From assembly GCA_025361845.1 (NCBI GenBank), contig JANYJL010000353.1, forward strand, positions 1-47,469: a stretch of 47,469 bases of DNA, in the 5' to 3' direction. Below the pieces are notes generated by a model. The model searched no databases and was not told the origin of the DNA. It saw only the letters and a list, made by a program, of their open reading frames with translations. Position numbers and translations under genes: made by a program. Numbering within the stretch: position 1 is the stretch's first letter; the number at the start of each line of letters is the position of its first letter. This document shows positions 1 to 8,741 of the stretch, piece after piece. The DNA comes from Rhizobacter sp. (lineage in GTDB: Bacteria > Pseudomonadota > Gammaproteobacteria > Burkholderiales > Burkholderiaceae_C).

Positions 1-258
1 CCGCCGCAAGCCGCCGCGCCCGCGCCGCAGCGCCCGCCGCAAGCAGCCCAGCCCGCGCCCCCGCCGGCGGCGCCACCGGTTCGACCGGCGCAGCCCGCCC
101 AGCCGCCGGAACGCGAGCGGGTTCGCATTCACCCGCCGCAACAGCAGCAGCGTCAGCCGCAGGACGCGGCACCGCAAGAAGGCCGGGGCCGCGAAGTCGA
201 TCCCGAGCTGCTGCGCAAGCGTGCGCATGGAGAACGCGGCCCGCGCGACGCGCAGTAG
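1..258 (+). CDS. C-terminal end of a Pro/Ala/Gln-rich protein (5' truncated)
   Basis: Frame 1 is open from the window edge to a TAG at 256-258, giving 85 residues. They are dominated by Pro, Ala and Gln, with short runs such as QAAQPAPPPAAPP and PPQQQQRQPQ, and end in a charged Arg/Glu-rich tail (EGRGREVDPELLRKRAHGER). Composition and codon use fit a low-complexity tail of a larger secreted or envelope protein. Burkholderiales proteins with a FecR-like or DUF6600 core often end this way, but no folded domain is visible here, so the family cannot be assigned. The next gene (tesA) runs toward it on the other strand with only eight bases between the stops. Confidence 0.6.
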   Translation, partial: PPQAAAPAPQRPPQAAQPAPPPAAPPVRPAQPAQPPERERVRIHPPQQQQRQPQDAAPQEGRGREVDPELLRKRAHGERGPRDAQ

Positions 259-266
259 CTCCCTCG

Positions 267-932
267 CTACATCAGCAGCGGCCGCAGCACCGGCCAGACA
301 TTGCCCAGAATCGTCGGGTGCGCCTCGGCCCGCGGGTGGATACGGTCGGCCTGGAACAGCACCTCCGCGCCGGGCACGTCGGCCACACCCTTGAGCAGGA
401 AGGGCACCAGGGCCGCGTCCGCGCCGCGGGCCACGTCCGCGAACAGGGCCGCAAAATCATCGCTGTACTTGCGCCCGTAGTTCGGCGGCACCTGCATGCC
501 GACGACCAGCACCTTCGCGCCGGCCTGCCGGGCCGCCGCGGCCATCTGCGCGAGGTTGTCGCGTGTCATCGCGAGTGGCAGGCCGCGCAAGGCGTCGTTG
601 GCGCCGAGTTCCAGCACCACGAGTGTCGGTCGATGCAGCTTCAGCAGCGCGGCCAGGCGTGAGCGGCCGCCCGAGGTCGTGTCGCCGCTGATGCTGGCGT
701 TCACGACGGTTGCTGCGATGCCCTGTTCTGCGATGCGCCGTTCGAGCAGCGCCACCCAGCCGCTGCCGCGCGCCAGGCCGTACTCGGCCGACAGGCTGTC
801 GCCCACCACCAGCACGAGTTGCCCCGCCCGGCCTTTGGCCGCCGTTGGCGCCGCGGCATGGCCGGCACCGGTGCACGCCGCGAGGGCAAGCACGGTACAG
901 TGCGCCAGCATTTCACGGCGGGTCGTCCCCAT
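267..932 (-). CDS. tesA: Arylesterase / acyl-CoA thioesterase I, GDSL (SGNH) hydrolase
   Basis: Periplasmic SGNH-family esterase that hydrolyses aryl esters, acyl-CoA and lysophospholipids. From ATG at 932 it has 221 residues. The N-terminus (MGTTRREMLAHCTVLALAAC) is a short export signal and could be a lipoprotein signal, since Cys follows LAA. Family blocks are in order: block I VVGDSLSAEYG with the nucleophile Ser, the block II Gly region (NASISGDTTSGG), block III GANDA, and block V DRIHP with the catalytic Asp and His. An alternative ATG at 950 adds MDDVVL and would overlap the first codon of the divergent ybbA. The frame stays open to 1334, but that part is antisense to ybbA and is not homologous. 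The tesA/ybbA divergent pairing is the same as in E. coli. Confidence 0.9.
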   Translation of the reverse strand: MGTTRREMLAHCTVLALAACTGAGHAAAPTAAKGRAGQLVLVVGDSLSAEYGLARGSGWVALLERRIAEQGIAATVVNASISGDTTSGGRSRLAALLKLHRPTLVVLELGANDALRGLPLAMTRDNLAQMAAAARQAGAKVLVVGMQVPPNYGRKYSDDFAALFADVARGADAALVPFLLKGVADVPGAEVLFQADRIHPRAEAHPTILGNVWPVLRPLLM

Positions 933-948
933 CAGTACAACGTCATCC

Positions 949-1653
949 ATGTCCGAACCCATCATCGCCGTCGAGCGCATCACCAAGCAGGTGCAGGACT
1001 CGACAGGCACGTTGACGATACTCCACGAGATTGACTTCACGCTCGCCCCGGGGCACTCGGCCGCCATCGTCGGCGCGTCGGGCTCGGGCAAGAGCACCTT
1101 GCTGTCCATCATCGCCGGGCTCGACACACCGACCACCGGCACCGTGCGACTCGCCGGTGTCGATCTGTTCGCGCTCGATGAAGACGCCCGCGCGGCGGTG
1201 CGTGCACAGAAGCTCGGCTTCGTGTTCCAGAGCTTCCAGTTGCTCGGCAACCTGACGGCGCTCGAAAACGTGATGCTCCCGCTCGAACTGCAAGGCCGCC
1301 ACGACGCGCGTGCCTTGGCCACCGACATGCTCAAGCGTGTCGGCCTCGGCGAGCGCCTGCGCCACTACCCGAAGGTGTTGTCGGGTGGCGAGCAGCAGCG
1401 CGTCGCACTGGCACGCGCCTTCGTCGTGCGGCCGGCGGTGCTGCTGGCCGACGAGCCGACCGGCAGCCTCGATTTCGCCACCGGCGAAACCGTGATGGCG
1501 CTGATGTTCGAGTTGAACCGCGAGGCCGGCACGGCCCTGGTGCTGGTGACGCACGACCGCAGCATCGCGGCGCGCTGCGACCGCCAGTTGCGCATCGAAG
1601 CCGGGCGCGTCGACGTGGGTGCCGCGGCAGCGGTCGATACCGCGCCGTCCTGA
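949..1653 (+). CDS. ybbA: YbbA-type ABC transporter ATP-binding protein
   Basis: ATPase subunit of the LolD/MacB-like (MacB-type) ABC class, 234 residues from ATG at 949. Walker A is GASGSGKS, the Q-loop lies in FVFQSFQLL, the ABC signature is LSGGEQQRVALARAF, Walker B is VLLADEPTGSLD, and the switch His is in VTHDRS. All catalytic residues are present, so it should be active. In E. coli the partner permease ybbP lies directly downstream. Here the next gene is an RND adaptor 149 bases away and no FtsX-type permease is seen in the window, so the partner must be encoded elsewhere. The start is well fixed because the homologous N-terminus (MSEPIIAVERITK) begins at 949. It is divergent from tesA with 16 bases between the start codons. 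Confidence 0.9.
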   Translation: MSEPIIAVERITKQVQDSTGTLTILHEIDFTLAPGHSAAIVGASGSGKSTLLSIIAGLDTPTTGTVRLAGVDLFALDEDARAAVRAQKLGFVFQSFQLLGNLTALENVMLPLELQGRHDARALATDMLKRVGLGERLRHYPKVLSGGEQQRVALARAFVVRPAVLLADEPTGSLDFATGETVMALMFELNREAGTALVLVTHDRSIAARCDRQLRIEAGRVDVGAAAAVDTAPS

Positions 1654-1802
1654 CACGCCGCGCCGCCGGCCGAGGTGGTCGCCAGCACGAATGCGCAATA
1701 GGCCTTAGAGTTAACCCTCGCGCGTTTCGTGATGTTCTTCACACGGGGCCTCAGACGGTCGCCGCGCTCCCCTCTTCTTGTCATGCCTTTCCCGGGTTCA
1801 CC

Positions 1803-2963
1803 ATGCCAGCATTTTTCTCATCGCATTCGCGGCGTCTTGCCACCTTGGTCGTCGTTGCCGGTTTGTCGGCTTGCGGGCCGGCGAAACAACCCGCTGCGGC
1901 AGGGGCGGGTGGCGCTGGCGCGGGCGGTCCGCCGCCAGCGATGCCGGTGGGTGTGCGCGTGGCAAAGCTCGAGCCGGTGCCGGTGCTGATCGACGCGGTC
2001 GGCCAGACCGAGGGTTCGAAGGAAGTCGACATCCGCGCCCGTGTCGGTGGCCTGATCCAGAAGCAGTCCTATGCCGAAGGCGAGCGGGTGAAGCGGGGCG
2101 CACCCTTGTTCGCCATCGAACGTGCGCCGTTCGAGATCGCGCTGGCGCAGGCGCGTGCCTCGCTCGCCCAGGAAGAAGCGCGTGCCGAACAGGCGCGGCG
2201 CGAAGCCACGCGGCTCAAGCCGCTGGCCGCCGAGCAGGCGATCAGCCAGCGTGAATACGACGATGCCACGACCACCCAGCGCCTGAGCGAAGGCACGCTC
2301 GCGGCAGCCCGGGCACGGGTGCGGGAGGCCGAACTCAACCTGTCGTACACCGCGGTCACGGCGCCCATTGGCGGCATCGTCGGGCGGGCCGAAAAATCCG
2401 AGGGCAGCCTGGTCGGCGCCACCGACGGCCTGCTCACCCACATCACCCAGACCGATCCGATCTGGGTGCGTTTCTCATTGTCCGAGACCGAGCAGGGCCT
2501 GCTGCGCGGCGCCCATGGTGCGGCCGCGGTGCGCCTGCTGTCGAGTGACGGCAAGCCGATCAACGGCATCGGCAAGCTGAACTTCAAGGGCAGCAGCGTC
2601 GATGCGCGGCTGGGTACGGTGGCCTTGCGCGCCGAGTTCCCGAACCCCGAACTGGCGCTGTTGCCGGGCCAGTTCGTGCGGGCGCAGGTGCAGGCGGGCA
2701 CCGAGCCGGCGGTGCTGGTGCCTCAGGCGGCGGTGGTCAGCAGTGACCGCGGCAAGATGGTCTGGACCATCCAGGACGGCAAGGCCACGCCCACGCCGGT
2801 GGAGGTGGGCAGCTGGGTCGGTGCCGACTGGGCGGTGCGCAAGGGCCTGAAGGATGGCGACGCGGTCGTCATCGACAACCTGCTCAAGCTGCGCCCCGGC
2901 GCGCCGTTGATGGTGCGCCCGTCCGAGGCCGCGTCGGCCCCGGCGGCTGCCGCCTCACGCTGA
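1803..2963 (+). CDS. RND efflux periplasmic adaptor (membrane fusion) lipoprotein
   Basis: Membrane fusion protein of an AcrA/MexA-type tripartite pump, 386 residues. The N-terminus carries a lipoprotein signal with lipobox LSAC (Cys24), so the protein should be anchored in the inner membrane. Following in order are the first half of the biotinyl-lipoyl-like domain (about 55-105, GLIQKQSYAEGERVKRG), an alpha-helical hairpin (about 105-175, rich in Ala, Glu and Arg), the second lipoyl half (YTAVTAPIGGIVG), a beta-barrel domain and a membrane-proximal domain ending in GAPLMVRPSE. It is the first gene of an operon, with the pump gene starting 14 bases after its stop. No regulator gene adjoins it, and the 149-base upstream gap shows no clear promoter or operator. 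Substrate cannot be read from the sequence. Confidence 0.92.
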   Translation: MPAFFSSHSRRLATLVVVAGLSACGPAKQPAAAGAGGAGAGGPPPAMPVGVRVAKLEPVPVLIDAVGQTEGSKEVDIRARVGGLIQKQSYAEGERVKRGAPLFAIERAPFEIALAQARASLAQEEARAEQARREATRLKPLAAEQAISQREYDDATTTQRLSEGTLAAARARVREAELNLSYTAVTAPIGGIVGRAEKSEGSLVGATDGLLTHITQTDPIWVRFSLSETEQGLLRGAHGAAAVRLLSSDGKPINGIGKLNFKGSSVDARLGTVALRAEFPNPELALLPGQFVRAQVQAGTEPAVLVPQAAVVSSDRGKMVWTIQDGKATPTPVEVGSWVGADWAVRKGLKDGDAVVIDNLLKLRPGAPLMVRPSEAASAPAAAASR

Positions 2964-2977
2964 AGCGGAGCGCCCCG

Positions 2978-5900
2978 ATGTTTTCACGCTTCTTCATCGA
3001 GCGGCCGATCTTCGCCGCCGTGCTCTCCATCATCATCGTGCTGGCCGGGCTGGTCTCCCTCAAGATCCTGCCGATCGCGCAGTACCCCGAGATCGCACCA
3101 CCCACCGTCAGCATCACCGCCACCTATCCGGGCGCCTCGGCCGAAACCTTGTCCAAGGCCGTGGCGGGCCCGATCGAGGAGCAGCTCTCCGGCCTGGAGA
3201 AGATGCTGTACTTCAACTCCAGTTCCTCGTCGAACGGCCAGACCACGATCACCGTCACCTTCGAAGTCGGCACCGACATCGACAAGGCCACCTTCAACGT
3301 CAACAACCGCGTGCAGCTCGCCTCGCCGCGCCTGCCGGACGAAGTGCGACGCAACGGCATCGTGGTGGCCAAGCGCTCGAACAACTTCCTGCTCGTCATC
3401 GCGCTGAATTCGCCCAAGAGCACCTACGACTCGCTGTTCCTGTCGAACTACGCGACCCAGAACGTGGTGGACGAGTTGAAGCGTGTGCCCGGCGCGGCCG
3501 ACGTGCAGATCTTCGGTGCGCGCGACTACTCGATGCGCCTGTGGTTGCAGCCCGACAAGATGGCGCGCCTGGGCATCACCACCGGCGACATCGCCGCCGC
3601 CGTGTCGGCGCAGAACGCCCAGTTCGCGGCCGGCAAGATCGGCGCCGACCCGGCGCCGCCGGGCCAGCAGATCGTCTACACCGTCACTGCCCGCGGCCGC
3701 ATGGTCGAGGCTGAGGAGTTCGGCAACATCATCCTGCGCTCGGGCGGCGCGGGGGGTGTTTTGCGGCTGAAGGACGTGGCGCGCATCGAACTCGGCGCGC
3801 AGAGCTACGACGCATCCAACAGCGTCAACGGCATGCCGGCGATTGCGCTCGCGGTGTTCCTGCAATCGGGCGCAAACGCGCTCGACGTGGGCGCTGCGGC
3901 GAAGGCGCGCATGGCGGAATTGAAGCGCGACCGTTTCCCGCCCGATGTGGACTACTTGATCCCTTACGACACCACGCGTTTCGTCTCGGCCTCGATCACC
4001 GAGGTGGTCCACACCATCGTCGAGGCGGCGATCATCGTGCTGCTCGTGGTGTTCGTGTTTCTGCAAACCTGGCGCGCCACCCTGATCCCGATGCTGGCGG
4101 TGCCGGTCTCGCTGATCGGCACCTTCGCCGGCCTGTGGCTGTTCGGCTTCACGATCAACACGCTGACCCTGTTCGCGATGGTGCTGGCCATCGGCATCGT
4201 GGTGGACGATGCGATCGTTGTGCTCGAGAACGTCGAGCGCCTGATGCGCGTGGAAGGCATGTCGCCGATGGACGCCGCCATCGAGGCGATGCGCGAAGTG
4301 CAGGGCGCCGTCATCGGCATCGTGCTGGTGCTGTGCGCGGTGTTCATTCCGGTGGCTTTCCTCGGCGGCATCGCAGGGCAGTTGTACCGGCAGTTCGCGG
4401 TCACGGTGGCGATCGCGGTGGTGCTCTCGGGCCTCGTCGCGCTCACGCTCACGCCGGCCATGTGCGCCGTGCTGCTCAAGCCCGGCACGCATGAAGACGG
4501 CTGGCTCGGCAAGATGTTCCACCCCTTCAACGTCGCGTTCGACTGGCTCACGCGGCGTTTCCTGGCGGCCGTTCATTGGGTGCTGCATTGGCGGCTGTTC
4601 GCGTTGATCGGCTTCGTTGGCGTGCTCGCCGCGGCCGGCTTCCTGTTCAAGCAGGTGCCGGGCAGCTTCGTGCCGCCGGAAGACCAGGGCTACATCATCG
4701 CCGCCGCTGCGCTGCCCGACGGCGCAACGCTGGAGCGCACCAGCCGCACGACCACCCAGTTGCGCCAGATGATGGGCGGCAACGCGGCGGTCGAAGCGAT
4801 CTTCATCGTCAACGGCTTCGACCTGCTCAGCGGTGGCACCAAGCCCAATTCGGCCACCATCTTCCTGCCGATGAAGCCCTGGGAGGAGCGCAAGCAGACC
4901 TCGCTCCAGCTCGTCCAGGAAGTCAGCGGCAAGGGCTTCGGCCTGAACGATGGCATCGCCTTCGCGTTCAACCCGCCGCCGATATTGGGGCTGGGCACGG
5001 CAGGCGGCTTCGAGGTCTATGTGCAAGGCCGGCTCGACTCCGACCCGCAGCGCCTAGCCCAGGTCACCGGCGACTTCATCAAGGCCTTGCAGGCGCGGCC
5101 CGAACTCGGTGGCCTGAACACCTTCTACCGGCCGACGGTGCCGCAGTTGCGGGTCGAGGTCGACCGTGAAAAAGCCTTGTCGCTCGGCGTGCCGGTGAAC
5201 GATGTGTTCGCCGCCTTGCAAGCGCAGATGGGCTCGCTCTACGTGAATGATTTCAACAAGTCCGGTCGCACCTACCGCGTGACGATGCAGGCCGACGCGC
5301 AGTTCCGCGCCAAGCCGGACGACCTGGGCAACATCTACGTGCGCAGCGGTACCACCAACAACATGATCCCGCTGAAGGCGATGATCACGGTGAGCAGCCT
5401 GATCGGACCCGAGCAGATCGAGCGCTACAACTCCTATGTGGCGGCCAAGATTTTCGGTGGCGCCAAACCGGGCTTCAGCTCGGGCGAGGCGATCGCCGCC
5501 GTCGAGCAGGTCGCGCGCGAGACCTTGCCGCCGGGTTACAGCGTGGCCTGGACCGGCCAGGCGTATCAGGAGAAGGGCGCGGGCAATGCCTCGGTTTTCG
5601 CCTTCGGCTTCGCGTTGATCATGGTCTACCTGATCTTGTCGGCCTTGTATGAACGCTGGGGTGTGCCGCTGGCGGTGTTGCTCGCGGTGCCGTTCGCGTT
5701 GACGGGTGCGCTGCTGTTCGTGTTCCTGCGTGGCATGGAGAACGACATCTACTTCCAGATCGGTCTGGTGGTGCTGATCGGCCTCGCGGCGAAGAATGCG
5801 ATCCTGATCGCCGAGTTCGCGATGCAGGGCATGGAGGTCGGCAAGACGGCGGCCGAGGCGGCGTTGCAAGCGGCACGTTTGCGCTTCCGCCCGATCGTGA

Positions 5901-6127
5901 TGACGTCGCTCGCCTTCATCTTCGGCGTGCTGCCGCTGATGCTGGCGACGGGTGCCGGCGCCGCGGCGCGGCAATCGATGGGCACGGGCGTGGTCGGCGG
6001 CATGCTGGTCGCGACCTTCGTCGCGCCGATCTTCGTGCCGCTGTTCTTCGCGCTGCTGGCGCGCAAGGCGCGGCCGATCCACGGGCAGGGCCATGGGCCG
6101 CTGTCCAGCGTGGAGGACAAGGCATGA
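2978..6127 (+). CDS. RND multidrug efflux permease (HAE1 family, AcrB/MexB/MexF-like)
   Basis: Inner-membrane proton-driven drug exporter, 1049 residues, the usual full length. It has the two-fold RND layout: a TM helix at the N-terminus (FFIERPIFAAVLSIIIVLAG), a large periplasmic loop, TM2-6, then the same arrangement again. The proton relay is intact, with two adjacent Asp at about 410-411 in IGIVVDDAIVVLENVER and the Lys in GLAAKNAILIAEFA near the C-terminus. The pore and docking motifs YPGASAETLSKAVAGPIEEQL and GSFVPPEDQGYI are typical of hydrophobic and amphiphilic efflux pumps rather than metal pumps. Its stop overlaps the start of the outer-membrane factor gene (ATGA at 6124-6127), so translation is probably coupled. 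MexF/BpeF-like pumps are the nearest relatives by appearance; the exact subgroup is uncertain. Confidence 0.95.
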   Translation: MFSRFFIERPIFAAVLSIIIVLAGLVSLKILPIAQYPEIAPPTVSITATYPGASAETLSKAVAGPIEEQLSGLEKMLYFNSSSSSNGQTTITVTFEVGTDIDKATFNVNNRVQLASPRLPDEVRRNGIVVAKRSNNFLLVIALNSPKSTYDSLFLSNYATQNVVDELKRVPGAADVQIFGARDYSMRLWLQPDKMARLGITTGDIAAAVSAQNAQFAAGKIGADPAPPGQQIVYTVTARGRMVEAEEFGNIILRSGGAGGVLRLKDVARIELGAQSYDASNSVNGMPAIALAVFLQSGANALDVGAAAKARMAELKRDRFPPDVDYLIPYDTTRFVSASITEVVHTIVEAAIIVLLVVFVFLQTWRATLIPMLAVPVSLIGTFAGLWLFGFTINTLTLFAMVLAIGIVVDDAIVVLENVERLMRVEGMSPMDAAIEAMREVQGAVIGIVLVLCAVFIPVAFLGGIAGQLYRQFAVTVAIAVVLSGLVALTLTPAMCAVLLKPGTHEDGWLGKMFHPFNVAFDWLTRRFLAAVHWVLHWRLFALIGFVGVLAAAGFLFKQVPGSFVPPEDQGYIIAAAALPDGATLERTSRTTTQLRQMMGGNAAVEAIFIVNGFDLLSGGTKPNSATIFLPMKPWEERKQTSLQLVQEVSGKGFGLNDGIAFAFNPPPILGLGTAGGFEVYVQGRLDSDPQRLAQVTGDFIKALQARPELGGLNTFYRPTVPQLRVEVDREKALSLGVPVNDVFAALQAQMGSLYVNDFNKSGRTYRVTMQADAQFRAKPDDLGNIYVRSGTTNNMIPLKAMITVSSLIGPEQIERYNSYVAAKIFGGAKPGFSSGEAIAAVEQVARETLPPGYSVAWTGQAYQEKGAGNASVFAFGFALIMVYLILSALYERWGVPLAVLLAVPFALTGALLFVFLRGMENDIYFQIGLVVLIGLAAKNAILIAEFAMQGMEVGKTAAEAALQAARLRFRPIVMTSLAFIFGVLPLMLATGAGAAARQSMGTGVVGGMLVATFVAPIFVPLFFALLARKARPIHGQGHGPLSSVEDKA

Positions 6128-7551
6128 AGCGCGTGATGTGGAGTTTGCGGGCCGTGCCTTGCGCGGTGGCCTTGCTGCTGACGGCTTGCGCTGCCGGCGG
6201 GCCGCCGGAGCAACACCGCCCTGCGGTGGCGCTGCCGGCGCAGTTCCCGGGTGCCGCTGCGGATTCCGGCGCCGCCGCGGCGATCCCGTCGCAGTGGTGG
6301 ACGCTGTTCGGCGACGCCGAACTGAACCGCCTGGTCGACGCTGCGCTCGCGCACAACAGCGACGTCGCACAGGCCGTGGCGCGGGTCGAACTGGCCGATG
6401 CGCAGCAGCGCGAGGTGAGCGGAGCGCTGCTGCCCGGCATCGACCTCGGCGCCAACGCGGCACGCAGCCGCAGCAGCGGCTTGACGAACTCCGCGCGCTC
6501 GCCAAGCGGCTTCGTCGGCAACAACTTCCGGCTCGCCGCATCCACCAGTTTCGAGCTCGACTTCTGGGGCAAGCTGCGCGGCGCCGACCGCTCCGCACGC
6601 GCTACGGCGCTGGCCAGCCGCTACGCGCGCGACACGGTGCGGCTGACCGTCACCGGCCTCACGGTGCAAAGCTGGATCGCGCTGCGTGCCATCGACGAAC
6701 AACTGCGCCTGACGCGCGAAACGCTGAAGACGCGCGACGAGAGCCTGCGTGTGCTCGGTGTGCGCCTCAAAGGCGGCAGCGGCTCGGGGCTCGAAGTGGA
6801 ACAGGCGCGCGGCCTGCGCGCCGATGCGGCTTTGCAGGCCATCGAACTCGAACGCCAGCGTGCGCTGGCCCAGTCACAACTGGCGCTGCTGACCGGCGAG
6901 CCGGGCCTGAGCCTCGCGGCGCCGGGTGAGGCGGTGCTGCCGGCGGCACCCGTGCCACCGGTCGGCCTGCCGTCGTCTCTGCTGGAACGCCGGCCTGACA
7001 TTCAGCGTGCCGAGCAGGCGCTCGTGGCGGCCGATGCGAACGTGACGGTGGCGCGCGCGGCGATGTACCCGACGCTCTCCCTCACCGGTCTGCTGGGCGG
7101 TGAGAGCATGGAGTTGTCGACCTTGCTGAATGCGCCGGCCCGCATCTGGTCACTCGGCTTCGGTCTGTCATTGCCCTTGTTCGACGGTGGCCGCACCGCG
7201 GCGCGCACCGACCAGGCAAAGGCTCGCCAGCAAGAAGCCGTGGCAGCCTATCAAGGGGCGGTGGGATCAGCCTTCAAGGAGGCGGCCGATGCGATCGGCA
7301 ACCTGCAAGCTGCCGCGCTGTCCGAGCCGGATCTGCGCGTGCGCGCCGAGGCCAGCACACGCGCCGCGAAGCTGGCGCAGATGCGTTTCGAGGCGGGCTA
7401 CACCGGCTACCTGGATGTGCTGGACGCACAGCGTTCGGTGAACGCCGCGGCGCTCGACCAGGTGCGCAATCGGCAGGCCCGCTTGAACTACAGCGTGGAC
7501 CTGTTCAAGGCCCTGGGCGGCGGTTGGACGGCCGAAGAAGCGGCGCGCTGA
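6124..7551 (+). CDS. Outer-membrane efflux channel lipoprotein (NodT/OprM family)
   Basis: TolC-like outer-membrane factor that completes the RND pump, 475 residues. The signal ends in lipobox LLTAC (Cys22), typical of the NodT/OprM branch, which is lipid-anchored. Two repeats of the OEP fold are visible: the first from about 50 to 250 (WWTLFGDAELNRLVDAALAHNSD ... FELDFWGKLRGADRSAR) and the second from about 280 to 465 (LLERRPDIQRAEQALVAADANVTVARAAMYPTLSL ... YLDVLDAQRSV). I could not see a missing segment. It is the last gene of the efflux operon and overlaps the pump gene by four bases. A strong hairpin follows the stop directly. Confidence 0.93.
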   Translation: MKRVMWSLRAVPCAVALLLTACAAGGPPEQHRPAVALPAQFPGAAADSGAAAAIPSQWWTLFGDAELNRLVDAALAHNSDVAQAVARVELADAQQREVSGALLPGIDLGANAARSRSSGLTNSARSPSGFVGNNFRLAASTSFELDFWGKLRGADRSARATALASRYARDTVRLTVTGLTVQSWIALRAIDEQLRLTRETLKTRDESLRVLGVRLKGGSGSGLEVEQARGLRADAALQAIELERQRALAQSQLALLTGEPGLSLAAPGEAVLPAAPVPPVGLPSSLLERRPDIQRAEQALVAADANVTVARAAMYPTLSLTGLLGGESMELSTLLNAPARIWSLGFGLSLPLFDGGRTAARTDQAKARQQEAVAAYQGAVGSAFKEAADAIGNLQAAALSEPDLRVRAEASTRAAKLAQMRFEAGYTGYLDVLDAQRSVNAAALDQVRNRQARLNYSVDLFKALGGGWTAEEAAR

Positions 7552-7553
7552 TG

Positions 7554-7579
7554 ACCGAGCGCGGGGAGCCGCGCTCGGT
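7554..7579. terminator. Bidirectional terminator-like hairpin between convergent genes
   Basis: A perfect 10-bp inverted repeat (ACCGAGCGCG at 7554-7563, CGCGCTCGGT at 7570-7579) with a six-base loop lies three bases after the outer-membrane channel stop and seven bases before the stop of the convergent prolyl isomerase gene. No long T run follows on either strand, so it may act as a weak intrinsic terminator or as an mRNA 3'-end stabiliser for both transcripts. Confidence 0.6.
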
Positions 7580-7585
7580 GGTCAC

Positions 7586-8398
7586 TCAATTGGAAAACTT
7601 GTAGTCCGTCTTCGCCTTCGCGCGGATCTCTTCGCGGAACTTGCCCATCTTCGCCTGCGTCAGTCGCTCGACGATCTGCGGCTTCACTTCATCGATCGCC
7701 GGGAACTTCGCTTCGCGCGTGTCTTCGAGCTTGATGATGTGGTAGCCGAACTGCGACTTGACCGGCGTCTCGGTCATCTCGCCCTTCTTGAGTTTGGTCA
7801 TCGCTTCGGAGAATTCGGGCACGTATGAGCTCGGGCTCGCGAAGTCCAGGTCGCCGCCGTTTTCGCCCGATCCCGGGTCCTTCGACTTGGCCTTGGCGAG
7901 GTCTTCGAACTTCGCGCCGCCCTTGATCTGCGCGATCAGGGCGATGGCCTCGTCTTCCTTCTCGACCAGGATGTGGCGGGCGCGGTACTCGGTGCCGCCC
8001 GACTGGCCCTTGAACTTGTCGTACTCGGCTTGCACCTCGGCATCGTTCACCGGGTTCTTGGCCGCGAAGTCGGCGAACAGCGCGCGGATCAGGATCGACT
8101 GGCGCGCCAGTTCCATCTGCAGCTTGTAGTCGGCCGTGGCGGTGACACCGCGCTTCTCGGCTTCCTGCATGAACATCTCGCGCAGCACGACTTCATCGCG
8201 CACCTGCTTTTCCAACTCAGGCGTGCGCTGCTGCTGGCCGCTCTTGGTGACCTGGGCGATCAGCGCATCGACCCGCGCCTTCGGCACGGCCTTGCCGTTG
8301 ACGAGGGCCACGTTCTGCGCGAGCGCCGCCAAGGGCAGGGCCAGCGCCATCGACACAACCAACAGGGCAACTCGGGGAGCGTAAACAGACTTCTTCAT
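7586..8398 (-). CDS. Periplasmic parvulin-type peptidyl-prolyl cis-trans isomerase
   Basis: PpiC/SurA-class foldase, 270 residues from ATG at 8398, which sits directly before a clear Sec signal (MKKSVYAPRVALLVVSMALA, cleavage near ALAAL-AQ). An N-terminal helical chaperone-like region (about 30-135) precedes a single rotamase domain (about 137-240) with the conserved strand YRARHILVEKEDEA, the GGDLDF loop, and the closing motif VKSQFGYHIIKLED. The length and single PPIase domain resemble PrsA/PpiC-like enzymes rather than SurA, which has two. The open frame extends upstream to 8524, but that part has no signal-peptide character and overlaps the spacer. It is downstream of bolA with a 76-base gap and could be the last gene of the selO operon. 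It probably assists folding of exported proteins. Confidence 0.9.
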   Translation of the reverse strand: MKKSVYAPRVALLVVSMALALPLAALAQNVALVNGKAVPKARVDALIAQVTKSGQQQRTPELEKQVRDEVVLREMFMQEAEKRGVTATADYKLQMELARQSILIRALFADFAAKNPVNDAEVQAEYDKFKGQSGGTEYRARHILVEKEDEAIALIAQIKGGAKFEDLAKAKSKDPGSGENGGDLDFASPSSYVPEFSEAMTKLKKGEMTETPVKSQFGYHIIKLEDTREAKFPAIDEVKPQIVERLTQAKMGKFREEIRAKAKTDYKFSN

Positions 8399-8474
8399 GG
8401 GCTCGGGCCTTTCAAACGAATGCAGGTGGAGTGCTGTGCGCAGCGCGTGCGGGGGCAGCGGAGAGGGAAGGAAA

Positions 8475-8741
8475 TCAGGGGTCGCCCGGGGCGCGGGCGT
8501 CGATCGCGAGGGCGTGGATGCCACGCGGAATCAGCGCGTCCAGGGCATCATATATGAGGCGATGTCGGCCCACGCGCGACACGCCGTTGAAGCGTTCGCT
8601 GACCACGCGCACGCTGAAATGGCGGCCTTCGCGGGCACCGGCATGGCCGGCGTGCTGGGCGCTGTCGTCCTGCACGGCGAGCGATGTGGGTTGCAGCGCG
8701 GTGGTCAACGCGGCTTCGATGTCCATGGCCGAAACGCTCAT
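8475..8741 (-). CDS. bolA: BolA family protein
   Basis: Small BolA-fold protein of 88 residues. BolA proteins bind monothiol glutaredoxins through a shared Fe-S cluster, and some also bind DNA. The class II KH-like core is readable: an N-terminal helix (MDIEAALTTALQPTSLAVQD), an insertion rich in His and Gly (DDSAQHAGHAGAREG), the strand-helix HFSVRVVSERFNGVSRVGRHRLIYDAL and the closing IHALAIDARAPGD. The conserved RFxGxSRVxRHRxVY signature is present with small changes. ATG at 8741 overlaps the yciB stop by four bases; a second Met five codons later (8726) could also serve. Its place behind a methionine sulfoxide reductase and SelO fits a redox role, by inference. Confidence 0.9.
   Translation of the reverse strand: MSVSAMDIEAALTTALQPTSLAVQDDSAQHAGHAGAREGRHFSVRVVSERFNGVSRVGRHRLIYDALDALIPRGIHALAIDARAPGDP

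Noticed and set aside
1-258. A DNA repeat array at the window start.
   Set aside because: The repetitive CCG/GCC/CAG pattern is an in-frame Pro/Ala/Gln-rich coding tail with no fixed repeat unit or spacer; not a CRISPR array or a satellite.
933-1334. N-terminal extension of tesA upstream of 932.
   Set aside because: It lies antisense to ybbA and lacks similarity to GDSL enzymes; the signal peptide begins at 932 (or at most six residues earlier).
2984-5026. A 680-codon open frame on the minus strand across the RND pump gene.
   Set aside because: It is an antisense shadow typical of high-GC coding DNA. It has a His/Arg/Asp-rich composition without domains, while the opposite strand encodes an intact RND pump.
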